NCBI GenBank assembly: GCA_944327405.1
Contig: CALVHK010000037.1
Span: 1-8,939, forward strand
Source of the DNA: an uncultured Bacilli bacterium
GTDB taxonomy: Bacteria; Bacillota_I; Bacilli_A; RF39; UBA660
Direction of reading: 5' to 3'
Length of the DNA: 8,939 bases
Shown here: in pieces, positions 1 to 7,045 of the stretch
Layout: each line of letters starts with the position of its first letter
Numbering within the stretch: position 1 is the first letter of the stretch
The notes under the pieces: model-generated
Told to the model about the DNA's origin: nothing
Database searches by the model: none
The model's input: the letters and a program-made list of their open reading frames with translations, nothing else
Translations under genes and position numbers: made by a program

Positions 1-159
1 GGTCATTAATTTATCTGCTATACCTTGTCCTCTTAATGACGGATCTACAAAAGTGTGATTAATATTTACCGTATTATCATTTATACTTGGATAATCTACT
101 TCTCCCATTACTGCATCATTTACAATATAAGTTGTTTTGTTTTCTTCTACTTGAAACAT
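1..159 (-). CDS. GNAT-like N-acetyltransferase, N-terminal part (cut by window edge)
   Basis: Only the first 53 codons are inside the window, and the gene runs off the left edge in frame. The fragment has the look of the small YjdJ/Acetyltransf_CG-type GNAT proteins: a short two-strand start, then a conserved strand with HTFVDPSLRGQGIA at residues 35-48. Within it R43-G44-Q45-G46-I47-A48 matches the acetyl-CoA pyrophosphate-binding motif (R/Q-x-x-G-x-G/A). Members of this group are usually only about 90-100 residues long, and their substrates are mostly unknown. The ATG at 159 is preceded by a strong AAGGAGA Shine-Dalgarno about 5 nt upstream. The start lies 2 bp after the stop of the 246-residue gene, so the two are very probably cotranscribed. 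The family call is from memory of the motif; the C-terminal half cannot be seen. Confidence 0.8.
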   Translation of the reverse strand, partial: MFQVEENKTTYIVNDAVMGEVDYPSINDNTVNINHTFVDPSLRGQGIADKLMT

Positions 160-161
160 AA

Positions 162-902
162 TTATCTCCTTAAAAATTCTTCTGCTGGAATAAATCCATG
201 AGCGTCATTTTCGTTGATGCTTCGGCCAAAAATATTTCCACTTGTTATAGCATAGTCCATAACTTCTAGATAAGAAAGAGAGTATGCTTTTGTTAAATAG
301 TTTTTTGGATTACGATCTTTTAGCATATTCAATATTGCCATATAATCTTGTGAGCTACAAATTTCACTCATTTTAACTGCTTCTTTTCTATCTCTATCAT
401 TCATCATAATTAACTTAAAATAATTCTCTTTTGTTCCTTTTGTATGTTCATCAATTGCTTGCGGTGCGTTTTCTGCAGATATTATGATACTTGCATCAGT
501 AGAAGTTTCTGAATTAGTGCGAAATAAAATAACTTTTTCTTTAGCTATTTCACTTGTAAAATGACCGCTATTTACACTATATTTTTTATTAAAGATAAAT
601 AAAATACTATTCAATTCTTGTTCATTTACCGTTCCTAAAAATATACCAGTACCATGTAAAAATACTTTTTTATAATTCTCTCTTGCAAATTCTAGTTCAC
701 TGGATTTTGCTGTTTCGTAAATATCTTCTGCTGTTTCATAAATATCTTTGGATAAATCATTAGAAATACCAAAATAAATGCTATAGCCAATATTACTTTT
801 AAAAATAAATATTCTGGTATTTCTAATTACATTTCCCATTCTTTTGGATTCTAATTGTTCCATTTTTTTTAATACTTTAAAAAAGGTTTTTACATTGTTC
901 AT
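162..902 (-). CDS. Unrecognised 246-residue cytoplasmic protein
   Basis: I do not recognise this protein. It has no signal peptide or membrane segment and looks soluble. The N-terminus (residues 1-30) is basic and probably helical. A mixed strand/helix region follows at about 30-165, with two hydrophobic strand-like stretches (FLHGTGIFLG near 81-90 and LNSILFIFN near 97-105). A charged helical C-terminus spans about 165-246. Residues 53-59 and 60-66 are a tandem repeat (DIYETAE, DIYETAK), encoded by a near-identical 21-bp duplication. The ATG at 902 has only a weak purine-rich site (AGAAAGAAG) upstream, but a good promoter lies at 933-961. It is divergent from ftsK and 2 bp upstream of a GNAT-like gene, which may share its function. 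The reading frame is intact, and codon use looks like that of its neighbours. A lineage-restricted family is the best guess. Confidence 0.75.
   Translation of the reverse strand: MNNVKTFFKVLKKMEQLESKRMGNVIRNTRIFIFKSNIGYSIYFGISNDLSKDIYETAEDIYETAKSSELEFARENYKKVFLHGTGIFLGTVNEQELNSILFIFNKKYSVNSGHFTSEIAKEKVILFRTNSETSTDASIIISAENAPQAIDEHTKGTKENYFKLIMMNDRDRKEAVKMSEICSSQDYMAILNMLKDRNPKNYLTKAYSLSYLEVMDYAITSGNIFGRSINENDAHGFIPAEEFLRR
705..746 (-). repeat. Tandem 21-bp duplication within the 246-residue gene
   Basis: Two adjacent 21-bp units (705-725 and 726-746) differ at two positions. They keep the reading frame and encode DIYETAE and DIYETAK. Near identity at the DNA level suggests a fairly recent slippage or duplication event. 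Confidence 0.85.
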
Positions 903-932
903 AATATTTTCTTCTTTCTGAATATGCTTAAT

Positions 933-961
933 ATTCTAGCACAAAACATGTCTATTTACAA
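933..961 (-). promoter_or_regulatory. Sigma-A type promoter for the orphan/GNAT pair
   Basis: Read on the minus strand there is a TTGTAA -35 box (956-961), a 17-bp spacer, and a TAGAAT -10 box (933-938) preceded by TG, an extended -10. Predicted transcription starts near 926, giving a leader of about 24 nt before the ATG at 902. Confidence 0.65.
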
Positions 962-984
962 TAAACTATTTGCAATAAACTCTT
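956..984 (+). repeat. Direct repeat spanning both divergent -35 boxes
   Basis: TTACAATAAACTATT (956-970) and TTGCAATAAACTCTT (970-984) match at 13 of 15 positions with a 14-bp period, sharing the perfect core CAATAAACT (959-967 and 973-981). The left copy contains the minus-strand -35 box and the right copy contains the ftsK -35 box. It could be an operator or chance similarity in AT-rich DNA. Confidence 0.6.
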
Positions 985-998
985 CTTTACGTTATAAT
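970..998 (+). promoter_or_regulatory. Sigma-A type promoter for ftsK
   Basis: TTGCAA (-35, 970-975), a 17-bp spacer and a consensus TATAAT (-10, 993-998). The predicted start near 1003-1006 leaves only about 10-13 nt before the ATG at 1016, just enough for the GGTGA Shine-Dalgarno at 1005-1009 (6-nt spacing). Confidence 0.8.
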
Positions 999-1015
999 TA
1001 TTATGGTGAAGTAAG

Positions 1016-3244
1016 ATGGCAAAGAAAAAGAAATCAAAAAAAGATGAAACAGAAAAAGTAGGAGTTAGTGTCGAGCTTACTGGTCTTATTTTAATATTAA
1101 TTGGAATTATTGGATTTGGGTTTGGCCCAGTTGGTTCTATTATTAAGAAATTTGCAATGTTCTTAGTAGGAGGTTGGGCTTGGATTTTCCTTTTAATATT
1201 CATTTTGGGGCTTGGTATTTATATGCTTATTAAAAGAAGCTTACCTAAGTTTTGGTCCCAAAGATTAGTAGGCTTATATATCCTTATTATTGTCGTGTTA
1301 GTAGCGAGTCATTTTAGATTTATCGAGGAATGTAATGGTGCTGGTGATATTTTTCAATCTACGATCGATCAGTATATGGAACGTATTTCGACTATTGGAT
1401 CTAACACTGCTTTATTTACGAGTGGAGATACTTTGATTGAAATTGGTGGAGGTGTAATTGGGGCAATATTTTCCGTAGCTTTTAGTAGTTTATTTGGGCT
1501 TACCGGAACAAAGATTGTAGCAGTCATATTAACTATATTTGCCTTTATTTTAATATTTAATATTACATTCGCTGATATTGTAAGTAAAATTAAGGCCTTC
1601 TTCTTGAAACTTAAGAGTGCTACTCCAAAAGAAAAGCCAGTAAAAGAAGAAGAATATCAATATGAGGAAGATCAAGAATTTGAGACTAAGAAAAATGATA
1701 AGATTATCATTACCAGTATGGAAGAATTAAAAACAATGAAAGAGCCTCAAAAAGAAAACTTAGAGGCAAATAAAGAAAGTATTTATGAAGCGAATAGCAA
1801 TTATACTTTACCTCCTCTTTCATTATTAGATGATGTGAAGCCTCCAAAGAAAAATGCTGCTTCTAATAACTTTATTCGTAGTAATCAAGAGAATTTGGAA
1901 CGAGTGTTAAAGGACTTTCAAATTAACGGTCAAGTAGTAGAGATCCATATTGGACCTGCGGTTACCCAGTATGAAGTAAAGGTGCCAAGTGGTACGAAAG
2001 TATCAAGAATTGTTGGTATTAATAAAGAAATTGCTCTAGCACTAGCTGCTAAAGATGTTCGTATTCAAGCTCCTATTCCTGGTAAGAGTACGATTGGTAT
2101 AGAGATTCCTAATCCAACGATTAGTGCTGTTAAATTTAAAGAAGTTTTAGCTCATGAATCGAAGGCTATGAGTGATGCCAAAATTGTTGTTGCTTTAGGT
2201 AAAGATATTATGGGTAGACCACAACTGGCAGATATCTCAAAAATGCCTCACCTTTTAATCGCTGGTTCTACTGGTTCTGGTAAATCCGTTTGTACGAATA
2301 CAATGATTTGTTCTATTTTAATGCGTTATAAACCAGAAGAAGTAAAATTAATGTTAGTCGATCCTAAAAAAGTTGAACTATCTAATTACAATGGTGTCCC
2401 TCACCTCCTTTGTCCGGTGGTAAGTGATCCTAAGAAAGCAAGTATTGCCCTACAAAAGTTAGTTAGTGAAATGGATAAACGTTATGATATGTTTAGTGAG
2501 AAGAACGTTAAGAATATCGCTGGTTTTAACGACTTAGTTATGAAAGAAAATAAAAATAACGGCACAAATATTCCTAAGATGCCTTATATTGTTGCCATTA
2601 TCGATGAACTTGCTGATTTGATGCTTGTTGCTTCCAAGGAAGTAGAAGATTCGATTATGAGAATTACTCAAATGGCAAGAGCAGCGGGAATTCATTTGAT
2701 TGTTGCAACTCAAAGACCATCGACGGATGTTATTACCGGTGTGGTTAAAGCCAATATTCCTTCTCGTATAGCTTTTGCTGTTGCATCTAATATTGACTCT
2801 AGAACGATACTTGACATGAGTGGTGCGGAAAAACTACTTGGTAAAGGTGATATGCTTTATTTACCAATGGGCGAAAATGTTCCTATACGTATTCAAGGAT
2901 GTTTTATTAGCGATGATGAAATTAAAAGAATTATTGATTATGTATGTAAACAACAAGCAGCTCATTATAGTGAAGAAATGGAAAACTTGGATGCTACTGG
3001 TAATGGTATTCATGGCACTGCCGGTGAGGCAGAAGAATACGATGATCCTTTGTATAATGAAATTGTTGAGTTTGCTATCCAAACGGGTAAAGTTAGTACA
3101 AGTCTCTTACAAAGAAGATTTCGACTTGGCTATAACCGGGCAGCTCGGGTGGTAGATCTTTTGGAAGAGCGAGGAATTGTTGGTCCTCCGAATGGTTCAA
3201 AACCTAGAGAAGTGTTAGTAAAATTAGAAGATAAAGGTGAATAA
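1016..3244 (+). CDS. ftsK: FtsK/SpoIIIE-type DNA translocase
   Basis: Hexameric ATP-driven DNA pump that clears chromosomal DNA from the closing septum; the N-terminus anchors it in the membrane. The 742-residue protein has the full layout. A basic start is followed by about four hydrophobic segments (near 20-40, 48-72, 84-98 and 143-187), a charged linker at about 200-265, then the alpha/beta motor. The motor has Walker A GSTGSGKS at 417-424 and Walker B IVAIIDE with D530-E531, followed by ATQRPSTDVITG near 564-575. The C-terminal gamma winged helix lies at about 678-735 (LLQRRFRLGYNRAARVVDLL), which in this family reads polar DNA sequences (KOPS/SRS). Length is close to the roughly 750-790 residues of Bacillus SpoIIIE and SftA-type proteins. 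The ATG at 1016 follows GGTGA by 6 nt. No terminator is visible after it, so read-through into the next gene is possible. Whether it works in vegetative division, sporulation or both cannot be told from this window. Confidence 0.95.
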   Translation: MAKKKKSKKDETEKVGVSVELTGLILILIGIIGFGFGPVGSIIKKFAMFLVGGWAWIFLLIFILGLGIYMLIKRSLPKFWSQRLVGLYILIIVVLVASHFRFIEECNGAGDIFQSTIDQYMERISTIGSNTALFTSGDTLIEIGGGVIGAIFSVAFSSLFGLTGTKIVAVILTIFAFILIFNITFADIVSKIKAFFLKLKSATPKEKPVKEEEYQYEEDQEFETKKNDKIIITSMEELKTMKEPQKENLEANKESIYEANSNYTLPPLSLLDDVKPPKKNAASNNFIRSNQENLERVLKDFQINGQVVEIHIGPAVTQYEVKVPSGTKVSRIVGINKEIALALAAKDVRIQAPIPGKSTIGIEIPNPTISAVKFKEVLAHESKAMSDAKIVVALGKDIMGRPQLADISKMPHLLIAGSTGSGKSVCTNTMICSILMRYKPEEVKLMLVDPKKVELSNYNGVPHLLCPVVSDPKKASIALQKLVSEMDKRYDMFSEKNVKNIAGFNDLVMKENKNNGTNIPKMPYIVAIIDELADLMLVASKEVEDSIMRITQMARAAGIHLIVATQRPSTDVITGVVKANIPSRIAFAVASNIDSRTILDMSGAEKLLGKGDMLYLPMGENVPIRIQGCFISDDEIKRIIDYVCKQQAAHYSEEMENLDATGNGIHGTAGEAEEYDDPLYNEIVEFAIQTGKVSTSLLQRRFRLGYNRAARVVDLLEERGIVGPPNGSKPREVLVKLEDKGE

Positions 3245-3252
3245 AATTAGCA

Positions 3253-3282
3253 TTTACAAATAAGATTAAACTATGTTAAAAT
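3253..3282 (+). promoter_or_regulatory. Promoter for the thioredoxin-fold gene
   Basis: TTTACA (-35, 3253-3258), an 18-bp spacer and TAAAAT (-10, 3277-3282) preceded by TG at 3274-3275, an extended -10. The predicted start is near 3289, at the edge of the GGAGGG Shine-Dalgarno. It overlaps an in-frame ATG at 3273, which argues against that codon as the translation start. Confidence 0.65.
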
Positions 3283-3299
3283 ATTATTGGAGGGATGTT

Positions 3300-3833
3300 A
3301 TGGCAAGTAGTAAAATAAAATATAAAAATCAAACCGTAAAAAAATATTTTGTTGGACTCTGTATTATTTTAGCCATAATTTTTCTTGCACTATATTTTTA
3401 TAAATGGCACACTGTTCGAGAACAAGAAAAATTTTATAATAGCTATTTAATTAGTACCAATACAATTAGTCTTGAGATGACCGATATTGATGAAATAAGT
3501 TCTGTTTTATCAGAGACTCCTAGTTATTATTTCTTATATATTAGTTATACAGAAGATGAAGAAGTTTACAATTTGGAAATGGATTTGAAACCTTTAATTG
3601 ATGAGTATCAACTACAAAATAATTTTTATTTCTTGAATGTTACTGATTTTAAAGATACGAATACTGATTATAAAGAAGATATTGCTTTAGAACTTGGAAT
3701 TGATGAGAGTATTATCTCCGATGTTCCAATCATTCTTTATTTTAAAGATGGAAGCCTTGCAACTACACATGGAATATTTACTGCAGAAGAATTTAAAGAT
3801 TTACTTGAAACTCAAGATATTAAGTCACAATAA
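3300..3833 (+). CDS. Membrane-anchored thioredoxin-fold protein lacking CXXC
   Basis: A 177-residue protein with a basic N-terminus, one transmembrane segment at about 15-35, and an extracytoplasmic domain with thioredoxin-like order. That order is a strand YYFLYISY (76-83), a helix, a strand FYFLNVTDF (109-117), then DVPIILYFKDG (141-151) and a final helix TAEEFKDLL. V142-P143 sits where thioredoxins carry the cis-proline loop. The usual CXXC position after the first strand holds T-E-D-E, and the only cysteine (C21) lies in the membrane segment, so a classical oxidoreductase role is unlikely. A binding or chaperone-like role is inference. The ATG at 3300 is chosen because GGAGGG (3289-3294) lies 5 nt upstream. 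The alternative ATG at 3273 would add nine residues but lies within the promoter. The stop at 3831-3833 falls in the terminator stem. It resembles small thioredoxin-like proteins seen in gut Firmicutes. Confidence 0.8.
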   Translation: MASSKIKYKNQTVKKYFVGLCIILAIIFLALYFYKWHTVREQEKFYNSYLISTNTISLEMTDIDEISSVLSETPSYYFLYISYTEDEEVYNLEMDLKPLIDEYQLQNNFYFLNVTDFKDTNTDYKEDIALELGIDESIISDVPIILYFKDGSLATTHGIFTAEEFKDLLETQDIKSQ

Positions 3834-3861
3834 AAATTACTCGCTAATGAGTAATTTTTTT
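3832..3861. terminator. Bidirectional terminator between convergent genes
   Basis: A perfect 11-bp stem (3832-3842 with 3849-3859) around a 6-nt loop GCTAAT. A T7 run (3855-3861) forms the plus-strand U tail and an A5 run (3832-3836) the minus-strand tail. It ends the thioredoxin-fold gene and the nth end of the minus operon. The stop codon of the first lies in the stem and that of nth reaches the loop. Confidence 0.9.
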
Positions 3862-4473
3862 GTAATATTTACAACTCTCTTTAAATAAACAATCCTCACA
3901 TTTAGGATTTCTAGCCGTACAGTGGTATCTTCCGAATAGAACTAGTTGATGGTGAAGTCTACTCCATTTATCTTTGGGAAACTTCTTCATCAGTTTTTGC
4001 TCGATTACGGATACATCATCATCCTCTTTAGCAAATCCTAAACGAATGGATACCCGTGATACATGAGTATCGACTGCTATAGCGGGAACATCATAAATAT
4101 TGGATAAAACGACATTACATGTTTTTCGGCCAACACCAGGAAGGCTTTCTAAATATTCACGATTGTTTGGAACTGTCCCGTTATAATCATCAATTAGTCT
4201 GGTTGCTATTGTTTTAATATATTGAGCTTTTTTTGTATGAGAGCCACATGGTCTAATAATCGCTTCAATATCCTTTATATCAGCATTTTTTAGACCCGCT
4301 AAATTATATTTGGCAAATAAGACTTTTGTTACTTCATTTACTCTTTTATCGGTACATTGGGCACTTAGAACAGTTGCTATTAAAAGTTCATAATCTCTGG
4401 TGTAATTTAACTCACATCTCGCACCAGGATAATATTCATCTAAAACTCTAATTAAATCTTCACTCTTCATCAT
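3844..4473 (-). CDS. nth: Endonuclease III (DNA glycosylase/AP lyase)
   Basis: Base-excision repair enzyme that removes oxidised pyrimidines and nicks the resulting abasic site. At 209 residues it has the usual family length. The helix-hairpin-helix is LPGVGRK at 111-117, with catalytic lysine K117, and the catalytic aspartate is D135 in AVDTHVSR. The C-terminal [4Fe-4S] loop is complete: C185-x6-C192-x2-C195-x5-C201. The upstream LLIATVLSAQCTDKRVN stretch (30-46) is also typical. It is the last gene of the mscL-miaA-cca-dnaD-nth operon. Its start overlaps the end of dnaD by 14 nt and has no strong Shine-Dalgarno, so translation is probably coupled to dnaD. A second ATG directly follows the first (4470), and either could be used. 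dnaD and nth are also neighbours in Bacillus subtilis. Confidence 0.95.
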   Translation of the reverse strand: MMKSEDLIRVLDEYYPGARCELNYTRDYELLIATVLSAQCTDKRVNEVTKVLFAKYNLAGLKNADIKDIEAIIRPCGSHTKKAQYIKTIATRLIDDYNGTVPNNREYLESLPGVGRKTCNVVLSNIYDVPAIAVDTHVSRVSIRLGFAKEDDDVSVIEQKLMKKFPKDKWSRLHHQLVLFGRYHCTARNPKCEDCLFKESCKYYKKITH

Positions 4474-5092
4474 CTAACCAGTTATAATCAAATAACTCAC
4501 TTTCCTCCTTTTTTGTCTCTCTTTTCTCTAAATGATTGCTCACATCTTTCATTGTCGTAAACCCCTTTTTGTTCCATTCATATAATATTTTATCAATGTA
4601 CCTCAGGTTTTTAACTCCATTATATACAGCTTCTTTTAGAGCACCTGCAATTAGTTCTTCACTATAATTATGAGTTAACCAACCATTTATGATTTCATAT
4701 TCCATACTGGTAATAGGCCGGCCAAACTCGGTTTCAAATTCGGCATAAATATCGGTTTTGATTTCACTCTTTTGCATTTCTTTTTCATCACTCATAATTA
4801 AAGCATAAAAATTATCTAGACTAACCCGTTCAATTAATCTTCCTTCGATGTCTTTATCCGTTTTGACATCAATTATTTTTTTGGATAAAAGACTGTTAAA
4901 AACTTCATACGATTTATCTAGAGGTAAGCCTATATTTTTACTTAACTCCTCAATATTTAAATAATTATTGTAGTCATTGTCAAAATAGGTAAGCATTAAA
5001 AATTCTTCTAAAGTTAATTTTAACTTTAAAGCTTGTTTAATAAATAGACTATTTGTTATATATTTCTTACATTTAAAAATATCAATATTCAT
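4460..5092 (-). CDS. dnaD: DnaD replication initiation/restart protein
   Basis: DnaD helps load the replicative helicase at oriC and at restart sites in Firmicutes. The 210-residue protein has an N-terminal winged-helix part (about 1-100, with an HTH-like stretch NIEELSKNIGLPLDKSYEVFNSLL near 46-69). A second DnaB/DnaD domain follows at about 117-177 (FETEFGRPITSMEYEIINGWL onward) with the family signature Y165-x3-I169-L170-x2-W173. The acidic, probably disordered tail EESELFDYNWLDDEE is also typical. The reading frame extends to a GTG at 5101. I prefer the ATG at 5092 because it forms an ATGA overlap with the cca stop and has GTGAG about 8 nt upstream. Its 3' end overlaps nth by 14 nt. Confidence 0.92.
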   Translation of the reverse strand: MNIDIFKCKKYITNSLFIKQALKLKLTLEEFLMLTYFDNDYNNYLNIEELSKNIGLPLDKSYEVFNSLLSKKIIDVKTDKDIEGRLIERVSLDNFYALIMSDEKEMQKSEIKTDIYAEFETEFGRPITSMEYEIINGWLTHNYSEELIAGALKEAVYNGVKNLRYIDKILYEWNKKGFTTMKDVSNHLEKRETKKEESELFDYNWLDDEE

Positions 5093-6183
5093 GTTAACCA
5101 CTCACTTTTATGTTCTTTTATATATTTTATCATATCATTTGTTTTATTTCTTAATTTACCACTCACAATTAAAGTTTCAATATCTTTTAGAATAATTCCT
5201 ATTTTTTCTGAATAATCAATATTTAGAATACTTGCGATATCACTAGCCTTGATGTTTATTTCTTTCTTATCATGAATTGGTAAGTCTTTGTAGATTTTGT
5301 TAATTGTTTTTTTATCAATATTTAAGATTTCCCCAGCGACTAGTGATAAATATAAGCCGTAGTTATAAACGGTAAACTTATCAATCGATCCCATACCTAT
5401 GATTCTTCTTAAAGAAGTAATGTTGTCTTTTTCTACTTTGGTAAATGGTAAGTCGTAATTCATTTTTATTTGCGCATACATTCCTTCAATATTTTTTACT
5501 GGGACAATATTTTCCCAACCACTTATTCCGAGAATATGTATGATTCCTAGGTCATCTAGAAGATTTAACCCTTTCTTTACATTTTTGGATAATAAAATCT
5601 TGTCTAATTCTTCTTTTATTCTGGTATTGGATAAAGTTCGTACTAAATCTTTGTTTTGTTCCATGGCTTTGTAAAGATTTTTATCTAAATTGAAGTTTAG
5701 AGTTGTGGCAATACGTATGCCTCTAAGGATTCTTAGAGGATCTTCTTTTACTTTTTCTTCCGCATCACCAATCATTTTTACCTTTAAATTACTTAAGTCG
5801 TCAATTCCCCCGATTAAATCGATAATTTCCCCTTTGCTATTCATACAAAGGGCATTAATTGTGAAATCTCTTCTTTGTAAATCAACTACTAAATTATTAA
5901 TGTAGTTGAATTCCACCGGTTTTCTATTTTTGTATTTTATTTCTTCTCGATAGGTTGTAATTTCCACATGATATTCTTTTATTTTAAAATCAATGCCACC
6001 TAGATTTTTGGAAGATGCATTTGGAAAAATCATCATTAGTTCTTTCGGGGTAGCATTGGTACAAATATCTATGTCATAACTTGATATCCCAACGAGTAAG
6101 TCTCTTACGTAGCCTCCGACTACATACGCTTCATAACCTTTATTTTCCATTTTTGCTAATATACTTTTAATTATCTTATTCAC
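5089..6183 (-). CDS. cca: CCA-adding tRNA nucleotidyltransferase (class II)
   Basis: Adds or repairs the 3' CCA end of tRNAs without a nucleic acid template. The 364-residue protein has the class II motifs in order: G23-G24-Y-V-R-D28, metal-binding D37-I-D39, the flexible-loop region around 75-100, R104-R105-D106-FTINAL, and the nucleotide-selecting EDPLR at 147-151 (E147, D148, R151). A helical neck, body and tail follow. It is somewhat shorter than the roughly 400-residue Bacillus enzymes, with no HD domain. With EDxxR and the flexible loop present, a full CCA-adding enzyme is more likely than an A-only or CC-only one, but the motifs do not prove this. The frame is open to a TTG at 6204. 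I prefer the GTG at 6183 because AAAGGTGA sits 4 nt upstream, overlapping the miaA stop. Four bases separate it from miaA, and its TGA overlaps the dnaD ATG. Confidence 0.93.
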   Translation of the reverse strand: MNKIIKSILAKMENKGYEAYVVGGYVRDLLVGISSYDIDICTNATPKELMMIFPNASSKNLGGIDFKIKEYHVEITTYREEIKYKNRKPVEFNYINNLVVDLQRRDFTINALCMNSKGEIIDLIGGIDDLSNLKVKMIGDAEEKVKEDPLRILRGIRIATTLNFNLDKNLYKAMEQNKDLVRTLSNTRIKEELDKILLSKNVKKGLNLLDDLGIIHILGISGWENIVPVKNIEGMYAQIKMNYDLPFTKVEKDNITSLRRIIGMGSIDKFTVYNYGLYLSLVAGEILNIDKKTINKIYKDLPIHDKKEINIKASDIASILNIDYSEKIGIILKDIETLIVSGKLRNKTNDMIKYIKEHKSEWLT

Positions 6184-6187
6184 AATA

Positions 6188-7045
6188 TCACCTTTGCAAC
6201 TCAATAAATTTTATTACTTCTTCGACAGTATTATTAAAATTTTTGAAGTCTACCTCAAACCAGTTTATATCCATTTGATTATTAAACCATGTATATTGTC
6301 TTTTGGCATAGTGTCTTGAATTCTTCTTGATTAACTCAATTGCTTCTTCTAATGATATTTCACCAGCAAAATACTGATACAATTCTTTATAGCCTATCGC
6401 TGTGGATAGCGCTTTCGAATGAATCCCTTGTTTATAAAAGTGCTTTACTTCATCCACTAAGCCTTCTTTAAACATTTCATCTACGCGATGATTGATTCGT
6501 TCATATAATAATTTTCTATCGCAAGTAAGTCCAATATAGATGGCATCGTAAAGGGACTTGGATTTGCTTGAAGTGCTTACTTCTTTATTTAGAAATCTTA
6601 CTAATCTTTTCCGATTATTTTTATGGATATTCATGTTTGGGTCTTTTTTTAGGGCTAGATCATATAGTTCCTCATTGGATAAATCATCAAAAGTTTTTGG
6701 GGGTTCTTCTTCCCTTTTAAATTCATAATTATAGAGAGCTGCTTTTAAATAAAGGCCTGTCCCTCCAACAAAAATAATATTTTTATCTTGGTTTTCCTCT
6801 ATTATCTTTCGAGCATCTAATTGATAATCATAAACCGTATAGTTAACACTCACATCTTTTATATCAAATAAGTAATGAGGAATGCCTTCTTTTTCACTCT
6901 CTTTTATTTTAGCCGTTCCAATATCCATCCCCTTGTAGATTTGCATAGCATCAGAATTGATAATAATACCATTATATTTTTTGGCTAGTTCCACACTTAG
7001 CTTGGTTTTCCCCACCCCCGTTGGGCCAACGACAGCGATAATCAT
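6188..7045 (-). CDS. miaA: tRNA dimethylallyltransferase
   Basis: Transfers a dimethylallyl group to N6 of A37 in tRNAs that read UNN codons (i6A37), the first step toward ms2i6A. In the 285-residue protein the P-loop is GPTGVGKT at 7-14. Next come SDAMQIYKGMDIGTAK (31-46), which includes the family's catalytic/tRNA-contact region, and VGGTGLYLKA (93-102). Also present are NRKRLVR (144-150), AIGYKEL (216-222) and RHYAKRQYTWF (244-254). It is about 20-30 residues shorter than most bacterial MiaA, mainly between GLYLKA and NRKR, where the tRNA-gripping insertion domain lies. The ATG at 7045 overlaps the mscL TGA as ATGA and has AGGA about 5 nt upstream. Unlike in many bacteria, no hfq follows it. 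Confidence 0.95.
   Translation of the reverse strand: MIIAVVGPTGVGKTKLSVELAKKYNGIIINSDAMQIYKGMDIGTAKIKESEKEGIPHYLFDIKDVSVNYTVYDYQLDARKIIEENQDKNIIFVGGTGLYLKAALYNYEFKREEEPPKTFDDLSNEELYDLALKKDPNMNIHKNNRKRLVRFLNKEVSTSSKSKSLYDAIYIGLTCDRKLLYERINHRVDEMFKEGLVDEVKHFYKQGIHSKALSTAIGYKELYQYFAGEISLEEAIELIKKNSRHYAKRQYTWFNNQMDINWFEVDFKNFNNTVEEVIKFIELQR

Noticed and set aside
1003..1014. Three-codon mini reading frame (ATG GTG AAG TAA) just before ftsK
   Set aside because: The predicted transcription start falls at or inside its ATG, and it contains the ftsK Shine-Dalgarno, so a leader peptide is unlikely.
952..1203. Minus-strand 83-codon reading frame across the ftsK promoter and 5' end
   Set aside because: Its proline-rich sequence is the antisense of the FtsK membrane segments; no Shine-Dalgarno or promoter supports it, and it overlaps a certain gene.
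2820..3155. Plus-strand 111-codon frame inside ftsK, and the antisense frame at 2861-3082
   Set aside because: Both lie wholly inside the conserved FtsK motor and gamma domain in other frames and show no family features.
3245..3299. Riboswitch or terminator between ftsK and the thioredoxin-fold gene
   Set aside because: Only a 55-bp gap with a promoter and Shine-Dalgarno; no stable hairpin or U tail is visible.
5690..5905. Plus-strand 71-codon frame antisense to cca
   Set aside because: It mirrors the conserved RRD and EDPLR region of Cca and has no initiation signals.
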